Positions 8,409-19,881 of a stretch of 64,000 nt of DNA are shown piece after piece. Each line of letters opens with the position of its first letter. Position 1 is the first letter of the stretch. The notes beneath the pieces are model-generated. The model did not search any database, had not been told where the DNA came from, and worked only from the letters and a program-made list of their open reading frames with translations. The DNA comes from Thalassotalea sp. PS06 (GTDB lineage: Bacteria; Pseudomonadota; Gammaproteobacteria; Enterobacterales; Alteromonadaceae). The DNA lies in assembly GCF_007197775.1 (NCBI RefSeq), contig NZ_CP041638.1:2728001-2792000 (forward strand). The letters are read 5' to 3'. The translations under genes were made by a program, and so were the position numbers.

Positions 8409-10013
8409 ATGAATCAACAACACAACTGCGACGTCCTCATTATCGGCAGTGGTGCCGCAGGACTCACTTTGGCGCTAAACCTGGCGCAGTTAGCTGACGT
8501 CATTATCTTAAGCAAAGGTCCGATTCATGAAGGTTCCACCTACTATGCTCAAGGCGGTATCGCCGCGGTTTTCGATGAAAACGATACCATTGAAGCGCAC
8601 GTACAAGACACCTTAGTTGCCGGGGGTGGTATATGTGATGAAGACATGGTGCGTTTTACCGCTGAACAGGCGAAAGCCTCGATGCAATGGCTCATTGATC
8701 AAGGTGTAGAATTTGATCAGCGCCAGTCTGCCAGTGGCAATACCGAATATCATCTGACCCGTGAAGGCGGCCACAGCCATCGGCGCATTTTACATGCCGC
8801 CGATGCGACCGGGCATGCGGTGCAAACGACGCTCGTCGATAAAGCCCGTCAACATTCTCGCATCCGAATTTTTGAGCGCTGCAATGCTATCGATTTAATC
8901 ACCAAATCTAATAAAAATGACAAAGCGAGCAGACAATGCATCGGCGCCTATGTTTGGAATCGAAATATCGAAAAGGTTGAAGCCATCCATGCCAAAAAGG
9001 TGATTCTGGCTACCGGTGGAGCCAGCAAAGTATATCAATATACCTCCAATCCAGATGTTGCCAGCGGCGACGGTATCGCCATGGCATGGCGAGCCGGATG
9101 CCGAGTAGCCAATATGGAATTTAATCAGTTCCATCCTACTTGTCTTTATCACCCGCAAGCGGGAACATTTTTACTTACCGAGGCGTTAAGAGGCGAAGGC
9201 GCGATATTAAGAAGACCCGACGGCAGCCGTTTTATGCCGGAATTTGATCACCGAGGAGAACTTGCCCCCCGCGATGTCGTGGCCAGAGCCATCGATTACG
9301 AAATGAAACGACTAGGTGCTGATTGCATGTACCTGGATATCAGCCATAAGTCGGAAAAATTCATCAAGCATCATTTTCCGACCATTTATGAGAGAACCGC
9401 AAAGTTAGGCATGGACATGACCCGCGAGCCGCTTCCTGTGGTTCCGGCTGCACATTACACCTGTGGTGGGGTAATGATAAATCATCATGGCCAAACCGAT
9501 GTCGACAACCTGTATGCAATAGGAGAAGTTTCTTATACGGGATTGCACGGCGCCAATAGAATGGCAAGTAATTCACTACTTGAATGTATCGTTTTTGCCC
9601 GCGCCGCAGCCGAGCACATAACAGAAAATTTACATTCCAATAGCAGCATTATCCGCATTCCAGCATGGGATGAGAGTCGAGTCACAAATTCCGATGAAGA
9701 GGTCGTCATTCAGCACAACTGGCACGAGCTGAGATTATTCATGTGGGATTACGTGGGGATCGTCAGGACCGATAAACGACTGCAGCGTGCGTTAAATCGG
9801 GTAACTATGTTGCAGACTGAAATTCAGGAATACTATCGACACTTTAAAGTCAGTAATAACCTATTGGAATTGAGAAACCTGGTACAAGTAGCTGAGCTGA
9901 TGATACTCAGTGCAATGGAACGTAAAGAAAGTCGTGGATTACACTACACCCTGGATTACCCTGAAACGCTAAACCATGGCAGTGCCACCGTGTTAACGCC
10001 AATATCGGACTAA
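8409..10013 (+). CDS. nadB: L-aspartate oxidase
   Basis: Flavoprotein that oxidises L-aspartate to iminoaspartate, the first step of de novo NAD synthesis (NadA uses the product). The 534 residues match the family. The N-terminus has the FAD-binding [14 protein letters not shown] motif, followed by [12 protein letters not shown], the active-site stretch [13 protein letters not shown], and [20 protein letters not shown] near the FAD. The C-terminal helical domain is complete. The ATG at 8409 is divergent from rpoE across about 258 bp. nadE, for the last NAD step, lies elsewhere in this window. Confidence 0.97.
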   Translation: MNQQHNCDVLIIGSGAAGLTLALNLAQLADVIILSKGPIHEGSTYYAQGGIAAVFDENDTIEAHVQDTLVAGGGICDEDMVRFTAEQAKASMQWLIDQGVEFDQRQSASGNTEYHLTREGGHSHRRILHAADATGHAVQTTLVDKARQHSRIRIFERCNAIDLITKSNKNDKASRQCIGAYVWNRNIEKVEAIHAKKVILATGGASKVYQYTSNPDVASGDGIAMAWRAGCRVANMEFNQFHPTCLYHPQAGTFLLTEALRGEGAILRRPDGSRFMPEFDHRGELAPRDVVARAIDYEMKRLGADCMYLDISHKSEKFIKHHFPTIYERTAKLGMDMTREPLPVVPAAHYTCGGVMINHHGQTDVDNLYAIGEVSYTGLHGANRMASNSLLECIVFARAAAEHITENLHSNSSIIRIPAWDESRVTNSDEEVVIQHNWHELRLFMWDYVGIVRTDKRLQRALNRVTMLQTEIQEYYRHFKVSNNLLELRNLVQVAELMILSAMERKESRGLHYTLDYPETLNHGSATVLTPISD

Positions 10014-10018
10014 TCCCG

Positions 10019-10510
10019 TTATTTTCGCTGAACGAATGATACGATCCGGCACAGATTCCGATACTGGGCTTTAGGTAGCATATCAATAAACAACCATTGC
10101 CCATGAGTTGGACCTGAGTCAATACTCCCCTGCTCTGGTTTAAAACAAAGGTAACACCCCCATGGGGCAACAATGCATCCTTGAGTCAGCCGCCAACGTT
10201 GCTGCGTGGCATTGCTTAAGTTGCCGCGACTGTCACAATAAAAGATTGGCGAAAGAAGATTGGTTCGTCTGTTGGCCTTAAAACTGAATTTCAACCATAA
10301 AAAAACAGCCGATGATGACAACATTATCAGACTGGCTGCGATTATAGAAAATCCATCAAAGACCAGCCAATGATTGACTATAAGCAGGCACATGCCTGAA
10401 ATGGATAAAACCGTGGTAACCAACCATCTTACACGGCTCGTTGTCAGAGGTGAGAATTTATACTTTGACTCGATTGAGGATGAGCTGGACCATGGCGTTA
10501 AGTTGTTCAT
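10019..10510 (-). CDS. ygfX: YgfX/CptA-like small membrane protein
   Basis: Partner of sdhE in gammaproteobacteria; E. coli YgfX (CptA) was reported as an inner-membrane protein acting with SdhE, with disputed toxin activity. Two membrane segments (about residues 27-47 and 52-70) are followed by a cytoplasmic part ending WLFIDMLPKAQYRNLCRIV, which aligns with the YgfX C-terminus. The ATG at 10510 overlaps sdhE by 53 bp. The frame opens up to 10561, and a non-ATG start further in is possible because family members begin closer to the first membrane helix. It is convergent with nadB, with a five-base gap. Confidence 0.75.
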   Translation of the reverse strand: MNNLTPWSSSSSIESKYKFSPLTTSRVRWLVTTVLSISGMCLLIVNHWLVFDGFSIIAASLIMLSSSAVFLWLKFSFKANRRTNLLSPIFYCDSRGNLSNATQQRWRLTQGCIVAPWGCYLCFKPEQGSIDSGPTHGQWLFIDMLPKAQYRNLCRIVSFVQRK

Positions 10511-10709
10511 CTTTGCACTCTTCGTGTCCCATAAACCAGGCAAAAAGCTCGGGGTCGTCACACTCTAACAAACGCTCAAAAACTTGCTTTTGTTCGTCAT
10601 CCAGAAACTCCCAGGCCTCATCAACAAAAGGCATGAACAAAACATCTAGCTCTAACATGCCGCGTCTGCATGCCCATTTCAATCTCGCTTTGTTTTTTGC
10701 CAACGTCAT
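10458..10709 (-). CDS. sdhE: Succinate dehydrogenase flavinylation factor SdhE
   Basis: Small assembly factor that promotes covalent FAD attachment to SdhA and FrdA. The 83 residues include the diagnostic RRGMLELD (RGxxE) motif near residues 15-22 and the LLECDDPELFAWF helix typical of SdhE (YgfY). The ATG is at 10709. Its 3' end overlaps ygfX in another frame, as in the E. coli sdhE-ygfX pair. The divergent ygfZ starts about 180 bp upstream. Confidence 0.95.
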   Translation of the reverse strand: MTLAKNKARLKWACRRGMLELDVLFMPFVDEAWEFLDDEQKQVFERLLECDDPELFAWFMGHEECKDEQLNAMVQLILNRVKV

Positions 10710-10892
10710 AATAAAACCTGATTACCTTCTGAAGAAATAAACTTAACGGTCTAATTGTATCAACGTCTTCTGACTTGTGACCAGCAAGAATGCGATTATT
10801 CCTGAAATTAGTTAATTAAATCATCATCACAGGTTGAAATTGCGATAATTTACCCCACTATTTACTGCATAAGCTCTCATACTAAGATATAC

Positions 10893-11861
10893 ATGAAAAC
10901 AGACTCCTCCAAACCGCAATTTGACGCTTTGCCGACTGCCTTTGCTTGTCGCATGGATTCGATGGCAACGATTTGTGTCTCCGGTGACGAAAAGTACAGT
11001 TATCTGCAAGGACAATTGACTTGTGATCTGGATACCTTGAATGAGCGCATGCTTCTATCAGGCGCGCATTGCGACGCTAAAGGCAAAGTATTTAGTGTGT
11101 TCAGGCTATTTGAACATAACGACGAAGTTATGATGCTAATGAGCAAAGAGTCTGCACAAGCCTCACTTGTTCAGTTACAGAAGTTTGCCGTATTCGCTAA
11201 GGCTGAGCTGGCCATCAGTGAGTGTGGCGTATTGGCGCTGGCCGGCACCGATATCGCTAACGTATTAACCTCTCAAATCGGCGACCTACCTTCTGAGAAA
11301 ACGCCTGTAATCACTCACCAGGATCTGACTCTGGTATATGTATCCGGCAGACACGATAGCTATCTACTCGCAGGCCCAGAGGCATCTTTAGATAAATTCT
11401 TAACAAGGTTAGAACTACCGGTTTATTCCGGTTGCGTCTGGAACCTTTTGGAAATTCTAAACGGCTTTCCTCACTTAAGCGACAGCGCGATCGGCGAGTA
11501 CGTGCCGCAAATGCTCAATGTTCAGGCTTTAGGTGGTATCAGTTTCACCAAGGGATGTTACATGGGACAGGAAACGGTTGCCCGGATGAAGTACCTTGGA
11601 AAGAACAAAAGAGCTATGTTTACTCTTCAGGGCCAGTCCAACGAGCTTGTCGATTCCAGTTCGCTATTGGAAAAACAACTTGGCGACAACTGGCGCCGTG
11701 GCGGTAACATTACTAGCCTTTACCAGGCTGATAACGGTGAACTCTATATTCAGGCTGTGTTGGCCAATGACACAGACGTTGATGATATTTTTAGAATCAA
11801 AGATCTAGCAGATACGGTGTTAACGCAAATACCGCTTCCCTACGACCTTACCGACGAATAG
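10893..11861 (+). CDS. ygfZ: tRNA-modifying protein YgfZ (folate-binding, CAF17 family)
   Basis: Folate-dependent protein that supports Fe-S cluster enzymes such as the tRNA methylthiotransferase MiaB. The 322 residues contain the family signature KGCYMGQET (about 215-223) with its conserved Cys. The N-terminal half has the GCV-T-like fold with YLQGQLTCDL. The ATG at 10893 is divergent from sdhE. Nine bases downstream the FKBP gene starts, so the two are likely co-transcribed. Confidence 0.94.
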   Translation: MKTDSSKPQFDALPTAFACRMDSMATICVSGDEKYSYLQGQLTCDLDTLNERMLLSGAHCDAKGKVFSVFRLFEHNDEVMMLMSKESAQASLVQLQKFAVFAKAELAISECGVLALAGTDIANVLTSQIGDLPSEKTPVITHQDLTLVYVSGRHDSYLLAGPEASLDKFLTRLELPVYSGCVWNLLEILNGFPHLSDSAIGEYVPQMLNVQALGGISFTKGCYMGQETVARMKYLGKNKRAMFTLQGQSNELVDSSSLLEKQLGDNWRRGGNITSLYQADNGELYIQAVLANDTDVDDIFRIKDLADTVLTQIPLPYDLTDE

Positions 11862-11869
11862 GAAACTTA

Positions 11870-12352
11870 ATGAAAATTGCAAATAGTACCGTAGTTAAAA
11901 TGCACTATGCCGTAATGGACAGTGAGAAAAATCTTATTGATAGTTCTTACGACCACCAGCCTCTGGAGTTTATTCAGGGAACCGGGTTTCTGATCCCAGG
12001 GTTAGAAGATGCCCTAAATGACAAATTGGTTGGTGACAAATTTACCGTCGAAGTTGAAGCCAAACAGGCCTATGGCGAACGCCATGATGGTTTTGTGCAA
12101 ACCGTGCCAAAAGAATTATTTCAGGGTATCGAAGACTTAGATGTTGGGATGCAGTTAAGGGCGCAAACCGATGAAGGTGAACAAACGGTCATTGTCATTG
12201 ATGTTCAGGATGATTCCATCACTGTCGACGGCAATCACCCCCTGGCCGGCTTAGACTTAGTATTTGACGTTGAGATACTGGATATCCGAGAAGCCACCGC
12301 CGATGAAATTGCCCACGGCCACGTTCATTCCGAAGGCAGCTGTGACCACTAG
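11870..12352 (+). CDS. slyD: FKBP-type peptidyl-prolyl isomerase, SlyD-like
   Basis: Cytoplasmic prolyl isomerase and chaperone. The 160 residues have the SlyD plan: an FKBP half (MHYAVMDSEKNLIDSSYD...), an inserted IF domain (about 65-125), then VDGNHPLAGLDLVFDVEI and a C-terminal ATADEIAHGHVHSEGSCDH tail. The tail is short and only modestly His/Cys-rich compared with the metal-binding E. coli tail, so nickel delivery is not assured. The SD sequence AGGAAAC precedes the ATG. A terminator follows directly. Confidence 0.85.
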   Translation: MKIANSTVVKMHYAVMDSEKNLIDSSYDHQPLEFIQGTGFLIPGLEDALNDKLVGDKFTVEVEAKQAYGERHDGFVQTVPKELFQGIEDLDVGMQLRAQTDEGEQTVIVIDVQDDSITVDGNHPLAGLDLVFDVEILDIREATADEIAHGHVHSEGSCDH

Positions 12353-12367
12353 TCATTGTTAGCGTAT

Positions 12368-12395
12368 AAAGGGCTTTTACAGCCCTTTATTTTTG
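12368..12395 (+). terminator. Rho-independent terminator after the ygfZ-slyD pair
   Basis: The stem AAAGGGC/GCCCTTT with a 7-base loop is followed by ATTTTTG. It starts 16 bp after the FKBP stop on the same strand. Confidence 0.85.
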
Positions 12396-12648
12396 CCTGT
12401 TAAAGGTTACTAAGACCAACAACTTACCGCTAATTTTCAACGACCAGCGTAACCTTTCATCACTGCAAACTAATTTGATTGGTATTAGTCTCTGGTTTTT
12501 ATCACCTTAATTAGCCAAAAAACCAGCCTTTGCTAGACTAATTAGCACCGGGATACACGTAACCAAAGTTTCATGTGTTTAATGCCGTTCGGTAAGGTCC
12601 CCTATTTGGTTATTGTGGATTCTCAATACTGTAAATTAGGACGAGACC

Positions 12649-13422
12649 ATGAAACATCTAATCAACCTATCAAAATTGACGATAGCTTTATCGCTTCTTT
12701 TTGCTCTTTCTATAACGGCTCGCGCTGAGCAACAACCCGTCACAAATATTGCTGAAGTGTGGGTAATGGTCCCTGTCGAGGGGATGGAAGAAAAGTTTGA
12801 AGAAGCATTCAAAGACCACCTTGAATACCGCCAGGACAAGGAAGATCCAAGAGAGTGGAATACTTACCGCCCTTTACTTGGAAAACACCTGAATAAGTAT
12901 CATGTCAGAACCTGTTGTGTAGCCTGGGGCGACCTGGACAACTATAAAGAGTGGGCCAACAAGAACAACATTTCCCAACATTGGAATGACAAAGTTTCCC
13001 AATATGTTGCTTCATACGAGCATTACTTTTATGAGCTTGATATGGAGAACAGTAATTGGCCAGACGACAACAGTAAGTTCATGTATTTTGGCGTTACCGA
13101 GTTTCACGGAAAATTCGGTAAAGACAGCAGCATTGAACAAAGTAAAAAAGTGTTGAGCGACAATGCCAAAGAGATGAAGTGGCCTTACTTTTGGTCCTGG
13201 TCGAGACGAATTGGTGGCGAAGGTGGAATTGGATTAGTCATTCCCTATACCAATTACAAGGGTATGGAGAGACCTGAAGAAACTTTCTATGAAGCTCTCA
13301 GCAAACATCTCGGTAGCCAGGAAAAAGCTGAGGAGATCTTTGAAGACTGGGATGAGAATTTCAAAGACTCTAAATACAATATTTATGTGTTGGATAAAGA
13401 GATGAGTATGCAGGCTAAGTAA
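12649..13422 (+). CDS. Exported protein of unknown function
   Basis: I do not recognise a named family. The 257 residues open with a clear signal peptide (MKHLINLSKLTIALSLLFAL ... ARA), predicted to be cleaved near residue 26, so it is periplasmic or secreted. The mature part is hydrophilic, rich in Trp, Tyr, Lys and Glu, with a vicinal Cys pair (RTCCVAW). Two halves look alike: each starts with a beta-strand (EVWVMVPVEGMEEKFEEAF; FGVTEFHGKFGKDSSIE) and continues with helices and a WSW or AWGDLDNY-type strand. This is reminiscent of a tandem dimeric alpha/beta-barrel fold, by inference only. It stands alone, between a terminator and the rRNA operon. The upstream spacer is about 250 bp with no clear promoter picked. 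Confidence 0.7.
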   Translation: MKHLINLSKLTIALSLLFALSITARAEQQPVTNIAEVWVMVPVEGMEEKFEEAFKDHLEYRQDKEDPREWNTYRPLLGKHLNKYHVRTCCVAWGDLDNYKEWANKNNISQHWNDKVSQYVASYEHYFYELDMENSNWPDDNSKFMYFGVTEFHGKFGKDSSIEQSKKVLSDNAKEMKWPYFWSWSRRIGGEGGIGLVIPYTNYKGMERPEETFYEALSKHLGSQEKAEEIFEDWDENFKDSKYNIYVLDKEMSMQAK

Positions 13423-13539
13423 CAAGGTTCTACCTTGTTACTGTTGCTGAAGAGGTAGTCAAAATCGTTAAGATTTTGAAGGTGGAGTCGAATCAGAAAA
13501 CGATTCGAAGGTGGAGTTGACGAAATCGTCAAAGGTGGA

Positions 13540-13776
13540 GTCAAAATCTAAAGGATTTTGAAGTATAAGCTACATAAACACGACTGACATAGTGCTTACT
13601 CCAACATCGCCAGACTCCACCCAAGATACGACGCAGTGGAGTATTTTGTTACTGTTGAATAAGAGTGAGTCAAAATCTAAAGCATTTTGAAGAATAAGCT
13701 ACCTAAACGCGACTGAAATAGTGTTTACTCCACCCTCGTAAGACTCCACCCAAAATACGACACAGTGGAGTATTTT
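13540..13776 (+). repeat. Two direct repeats of about 108 bp, 129 bp apart
   Basis: Copy A (13540-13648) and copy B (13669-13776) both begin GTCAAAATCTAAAG and end GTGGAGTATTTT. They share internal AAGCTAC.TAAAC and GACTCCACCCAA blocks. Shorter related pieces (AAGGTGGAGT, TCAAAATC...GATTTTGA hairpins) fill 13440-13540. The region from 13423 to 13844 holds no gene; it contains these repeats and the rRNA terminator. Confidence 0.85.
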
Positions 13777-13805
13777 ATCCACCTTCGTAAGATTCCCTCA
13801 AACGC

Positions 13806-13835
13806 AAAAAGCCCGCTCAACTGAGCGGGCTTTTC
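13806..13835 (-). terminator. Terminator of the rRNA operon
   Basis: Perfect 9-bp stem GCCCGCTCA/TGAGCGGGC (13811-13830) with a 2-base centre, followed on the minus strand by CTTTTTG. It lies about 15 bp beyond the 5S 3' end, and its A/T flanks make it potentially bidirectional. Confidence 0.88.
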
Positions 13836-13844
13836 TGAATTGGA

Positions 13845-13962
13845 AGCCTAGCGATGACCTACTCTCACATGGGAACTCCCACACTACCATCGGCGCTATT
13901 GCGTTTCACTTCTGAGTTCGGCATGGGATCAGGTGGTTCCACAACGCTATTGTCGCTAGACA
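13845..13962 (-). rRNA. rrf: 5S ribosomal RNA
   Basis: The reverse strand reads TGTCTAGCGACAATAGCG, then CCGAACTCAGAAGTGAAACG and GCCGATGGTAGTGTGGGA, all diagnostic of bacterial 5S. The ends pair through the TCTAGCG/CGCTAGG stem. Ends are set by this stem, within a base or two. It is the last gene of the rRNA operon. Confidence 0.97.
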
Positions 13963-14284
13963 AAAATCGTACGCTAGAAGATTTTTGCCCCGTTGGCGAA
14001 CGGGGCCTCCTGATGCGTTCTGAGTATTGTTTACTCCGCTATCAAGACGCTTCTAACTTTAATTCGAAAAGCTGTATTAATTTCAATTCTTACTCTATCT
14101 ATTTGACTGCGTAGCATGTCAAACAACACAATTTTCTTTGGTGTTGTATGGTTAAGCCTCACGGGCAATTAGTATCAGTTAGCTCAATGCCTCGCAGCAC
14201 TTACACACCTGACCTATCAACGTTGTAGTCTCCAACGACCCTTTAGGGAGCTTAAAGCTCCAGTGAGAACTCATCTCAAAGCCT

Positions 14285-14315
<31 letters not shown>

Positions 14316-14484
14316 AGTTCCGAACATAGCTACCCGGCAATGCCACTGGCGTGACAACCGGAACACCAGAGGTTCGTCCACTCCGGTCCTCTCGTACTAG
14401 GAGCAGCCCTCTTCAATTCTCAAACGCCCACGGCAGATAGGGACCGAACTGTCTCACGACGTTCTAAACCCAGCTCGCGTACCA

Positions 14485-14517
<33 letters not shown>

Positions 14518-14519
14518 GA

Positions 14520-14562
<43 letters not shown>

Positions 14563-14591
14563 ACCGCCGTCGATATGAACTCTTGGGCGGT

Positions 14592-14689
<98 letters not shown>

Positions 14690-15072
14690 TGTGTCTATCT
14701 CGCAGTTAAGCTGGCTTATGCCATTGCACTAACCGTACGATGTCCGACCGTACTTAGCCAACCTTCGTGCTCCTCCGTTACGCTTTGGGAGGAGACCGCC
14801 CCAGTCAAACTACCCACCAGACAGTGTCCCCAGCCCCGATTAGGGGCCTAGGTTAGAACATCACGCATACAAGGGTGGTATTTCAAGATTGGCTCCACTC
14901 TATCTGGCGACAAAGTTTCAAAGCCTCCCACCTATCCTACACATGTAGGAGCAATGTTCACTGTCAAGCTATAGTAAAGGTTCACGGGGTCTTTCCGTCT
15001 AGCCGCGGGTATACGGCATCTTAACCGCAAATTCAATTTCACTGAGTCTCGGGTGGAGACAGTGTGGCCATG

Positions 15073-15167
<95 letters not shown>

Positions 15168-15868
15168 CATGAGCTTCGCTTGCGCTAACCCAATCAATTA
15201 ACCTTCCGGCACCGGGCAGGCGTCACACCGTATACGTCATCTTTCGATTTTGCACAGTGCTGTGTTTTTAATAAACAGTTCCAGCCACCTGGTTACTTCG
15301 ACCGACCGAGGCTTAGAGAGCAAGTCTCATCACCCTAGCCGGCGTACCTTCTCCCGAAGTTACGGTACTATTTTGCCTAGTTCCTTCACCCGAGTTCTCT
15401 CAAGCGCCTTAGTATTCTCTACCTAACCACCTGTGTCGGTTTGGGGTACGGTTCCTTATAATCTGATGCTTAGAAGCTTTTCCTGGAAGTAGGGCATCAA
15501 CAACTTCAGCTCCGTAGAGCCTCGTCTCGTATCTCAGCCTTAAGAAGAACCGGATTTACCTAATTCTTCAGCCTACATACTTTCACATGGACAACCAACG
15601 CCATGCTTGCCTAGCCTGCTCCGTCCCTCCTTCGCAATTATAAGAAGTACAGAAATATTAATCTGTTTCCCATCGACTACGCGTTTCCGCCTCGCCTTAG
15701 GGGCCGACTTACCCTGCCCTGATTAACATGGGACAGGAAACCTTGGTCTTTCGGCGTGGGGGTTTTTCACCCCCATTATCGTTACTCATGTCAGCATTCG
15801 CACTTCTGATACCTCCAGCAAACTTCTCAGTTCACCTTCAACGGCTTACAGAACGCTCCCCTACCACT

Positions 15869-15996
15869 GGAGCATATCCTAAAATCATCTCTATCCGCAC
15901 AGCCCATCGACTGTTTGGGGACGCTTGAGTGTTTTCTCTTCATTTATCAAAAAGAAGAAAACACAGAAGTCTTAAATAACTTTAGTGATATGCTCC
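15869..15996 (-). other. Intervening sequence in 23S helix 45
   Basis: About 128 bases replace a loop of about 20 bases in E. coli helix 45. The outer arms GGAGCATATC and GATATGCTCC (15869-15878 and 15987-15996) close the extended helix. An internal hairpin pairs GTGTTTTCTTC with GAAGAGAAAACAC around an A/T-rich loop (about 15930-15965). The flanking 23S sequence is fully conserved. Long stems of this kind are typical RNase III targets. Confidence 0.88.
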
Positions 15997-16057
15997 AATC
16001 CGCAGCTTCGGTGCATAGTTTAGCCCCGTTACATCTTCCGCGCAGACCGACTCGACT

Positions 16058-16109
<52 letters not shown>

Positions 16110-16155
16110 AGCTGTCTATGCCTTTCCACATCGTTTCCCACTTAACTATGACTTT

Positions 16156-16190
<35 letters not shown>

Positions 16191-16608
16191 CCACTATGGA
16201 CGTTAGCACCCATAGTGTGTCTCCCGGATAGCACTCATTGGTATTCGGAGTTTGCAAAGGGTTGGTAAGTCGGGATGACCCCCTAGCCTTAACAGTGCTC
16301 TACCCCCAATGGTGTTCGTCCGAGGCTCTACCTAAATAGATTTCGGGGAGAACCAGCTATCTCCCGGCTTGATTAGCCTTTCACTCCGACCCACAGGTCA
16401 TCACCGCATTTTTCAACATACGTGTGTTCGGTCCTCCAGTTGATGTTACTCAACCTTCAACCTGCCCATGGGTAGATCGCCGGGTTTCGGGTCTATGCCC
16501 TGCAACTAAACGCGCAGTTAACACTCGCTTTCGCTACGGCTCCCCTATTCGGTTAACCTAGCTACAGAACATAAGTCGCTGACCCATTATACAAAAGGTA
16601 CGCAGTCA

Positions 16609-16838
16609 CCCCATCTCAAATGACTCTTGTCATTTGAACCATCATCGGTTCTATTTCTTCGGTGTGTCTTTGAGTGAGCAAGCAAAGCTTCTCACAGAAA
16701 GAACCCATAAAGAGTTATTCGAAATAAACCTTTAACTCTGCTAGGTTGCAGAATTGGTTCTATTTCTTCGGTGTGTCTTTGAGTGAGCAAGCAAAGCTTC
16801 TCACAGAAAGAACCCATAAAAGCCATTTGATGATGGGG
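16609..16838 (-). other. Intervening sequence in 23S helix 25
   Basis: About 230 bases sit where E. coli helix 25 has roughly 20. The outer arms CCCCATC and GATGGGG are extended by CAAATG/CATTTG. Inside lie an AAATGAC/GTCATTT hairpin, two identical 65-base hairpins (listed separately) and an AGAGTTA/TAACTCT stem between them. Flanking 23S sequence is normal, so this is an insertion rather than a broken gene. Confidence 0.9.
16647..16820 (-). repeat. Two identical 65-bp direct repeats inside the helix-25 intervening sequence
   Basis: 16647-16711 and 16756-16820 are identical over all 65 bases. Each folds as a hairpin with GGTTCT/AGAACC at the base and GTGAG/CTCAC higher up. They are separated by a 44-bp spacer with its own short stem. 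Perfect identity suggests recent duplication or homogenisation. Confidence 0.95.
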
Positions 16839-17692
16839 CTTCCACTGCTTGTACGTATGCGGTTTCAGGTTCTATTTCACTCCCCTCACAGGGGTTCTTT
16901 TCGCCTTTCCCTCACGGTACTGGTTCACTATCGGTCAGTTAGGAGTATTTAGCCTTGGAGGATGGTCCCCCCATATTCAGTCAAGATTTCTCGTGTCCCG
17001 ACCTACTCGATTTCACGGTAAGTTCATTTTCGTGTACGGGGCTATCACCCTGTATCGCTGAGCTTTCCAGCTCATTCCACTAACTTACAAACCGCTTAAG
17101 GGCTAATTCCCGTTCGCTCGCCGCTACTAAGGAAATCTCGGTTGATTTCTTTTCCTCGGGGTACTTAGATGTTTCAGTTCTCCCGGTTCGCCTCGTTAAG
17201 CTATGAATTCACTTAACGATACCCGCCTGATGACGGGTGGGTTTCCCCATTCGGACATCTGAGCCTATAACGCCTTTTATCGGCTTAACTCAGCTTTTCG
17301 CAGATTAACACGTCCTTCATCGCCTCTAACTGCCAAGGCATCCACCACATACGCTTAGTCACTTAACCATACAACCCAAAGAAAACTCACGAAGAAGTAT
17401 CTTCAAGACGACAGACGGCAGAATTCAGCGAGCAGAAACTGCTTATTGTGCTCTGTGCACTGTTGTCTTTGTTGTATGTCTGACATTTCCCTGATTTTGT
17501 TCCAGACAAAATTCAGGATACACCCCATCCATGGAGATAACGCAATCTAATAGATTACTTGAGTAAGAATTAATAATCATAAAGATTATTAGCCGGATAA
17601 CTTACGTTATCCGTTTTGGTATTTATATTTGACCAACACCTCGCGCGACACGAGTTGTTGAATATAAACACCGGGTTTAATATCAGCTTTCC

Positions 17693-17708
17693 AAATTGTT
17701 AAAGAACA
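17693..17708 (-). promoter_or_regulatory. Spacer boxA antitermination site
   Basis: The minus strand reads GTTCTTTAACAATTTGG, matching the NusB/NusE boxA core CTTTAACA. It lies between tRNA-Ile and 23S, where E. coli also has a second boxA. The rest of 17371-17870 is spacer with no gene. Confidence 0.8.
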
Positions 17709-17870
17709 GGTTTCTAAAGATAGAAACTAAAGATAAAAACTCGCCAATTAAGCTTAGCTCTTATCTTTAATTTCTTGATGACAATGTAATTTCGGTTTTA
17801 TCAAGGCGTTTTGGCGCGACGTTTATTTTTCAATAAACGAGTGGCAAAACAACGCAGAGAAAATCGAAAT

Positions 17871-17947
<77 letters not shown>

Positions 17948-17970
17948 ACTATGTACTGCAAGTCGTGAAA

Positions 17971-18046
17971 TGGTGGAGCTAAGCAGGATCGAACTGCTGA
18001 CCTCCTGCGTGCAAGGCAGGCGCTCTCCCAGCTGAGCTATAGCCCC
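17971..18046 (-). tRNA. alaT: tRNA-Ala (TGC anticodon)
   Basis: 76 bases with the acceptor stem GGGGCTA/TAGCTCC (one wobble pair), D-arm TAGCTCAGCTGGGAGAGC, anticodon loop TTGCACG (TGC), T-arm GTTCGATCC and encoded CCA end. It lies 23 bp from tRNA-Ile. In transcription the order is 16S, Ala, Ile, 23S, the reverse of the Ile-Ala order in E. coli rrnA/D/H. Confidence 0.98.
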
Positions 18047-18088
18047 ATAATTCTGACGTACAGGGTCATCGTCTTTATTCGTTATCAA

Positions 18089-18111
18089 AGCAATTTGTGT
18101 GAACACTCAAG
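18089..18111 (-). other. 16S rRNA processing stem, 3' arm
   Basis: The minus strand reads CTTGAGTGTTCACACAAATT and three further bases. It pairs almost perfectly with the 5' leader segment at 19837-19859 (two mismatches or wobbles in 23). Such a stem brackets pre-16S for RNase III in gammaproteobacteria. Confidence 0.85.
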
Positions 18112-18130
18112 AAAGTTGTTTTACTTAAGG

Positions 18131-19672
<1,542 letters not shown>

Positions 19673-19836
19673 AAAAAGTTGTTATCCTTGCGGACCATGC
19701 TCAATGAATCACTTGTTACCTACAAGAGGTAACTGACATATAAACGTATATTAAATAAATTAATAAAGACTCATGTGTCACAAATCATTAAGACTTTTAT
19801 ATTGCTCTTACGAGCTATATGGTAAAACTGTCTTAA

Positions 19837-19859
19837 CTTGAGTGCCCACACAAATTGCT
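19837..19859 (-). other. 16S rRNA processing stem, 5' arm
   Basis: This leader segment (minus strand AGCAATTTGTGTGGGCACTC and three further bases) is complementary to 18089-18111 and sits just downstream of the leader boxA. Confidence 0.85.
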
Positions 19860-19866
19860 TGATAAC

Positions 19867-19881
19867 TAATTGTTAAAGATC
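19867..19881 (-). promoter_or_regulatory. Leader boxA antitermination site of the rRNA operon
   Basis: The minus strand reads GATCTTTAACAATTAG, matching the boxA core that recruits NusB/NusE and protects rRNA transcripts from Rho. It is followed by the processing-stem arm, as in E. coli rrn leaders. Confidence 0.82.

Noticed and set aside
12478..12489. GATTGGTATTAG resembling the right end of the MITE-like repeat
   Set aside because: Only about a dozen bases match and no partner end was found nearby; too short to call a copy.
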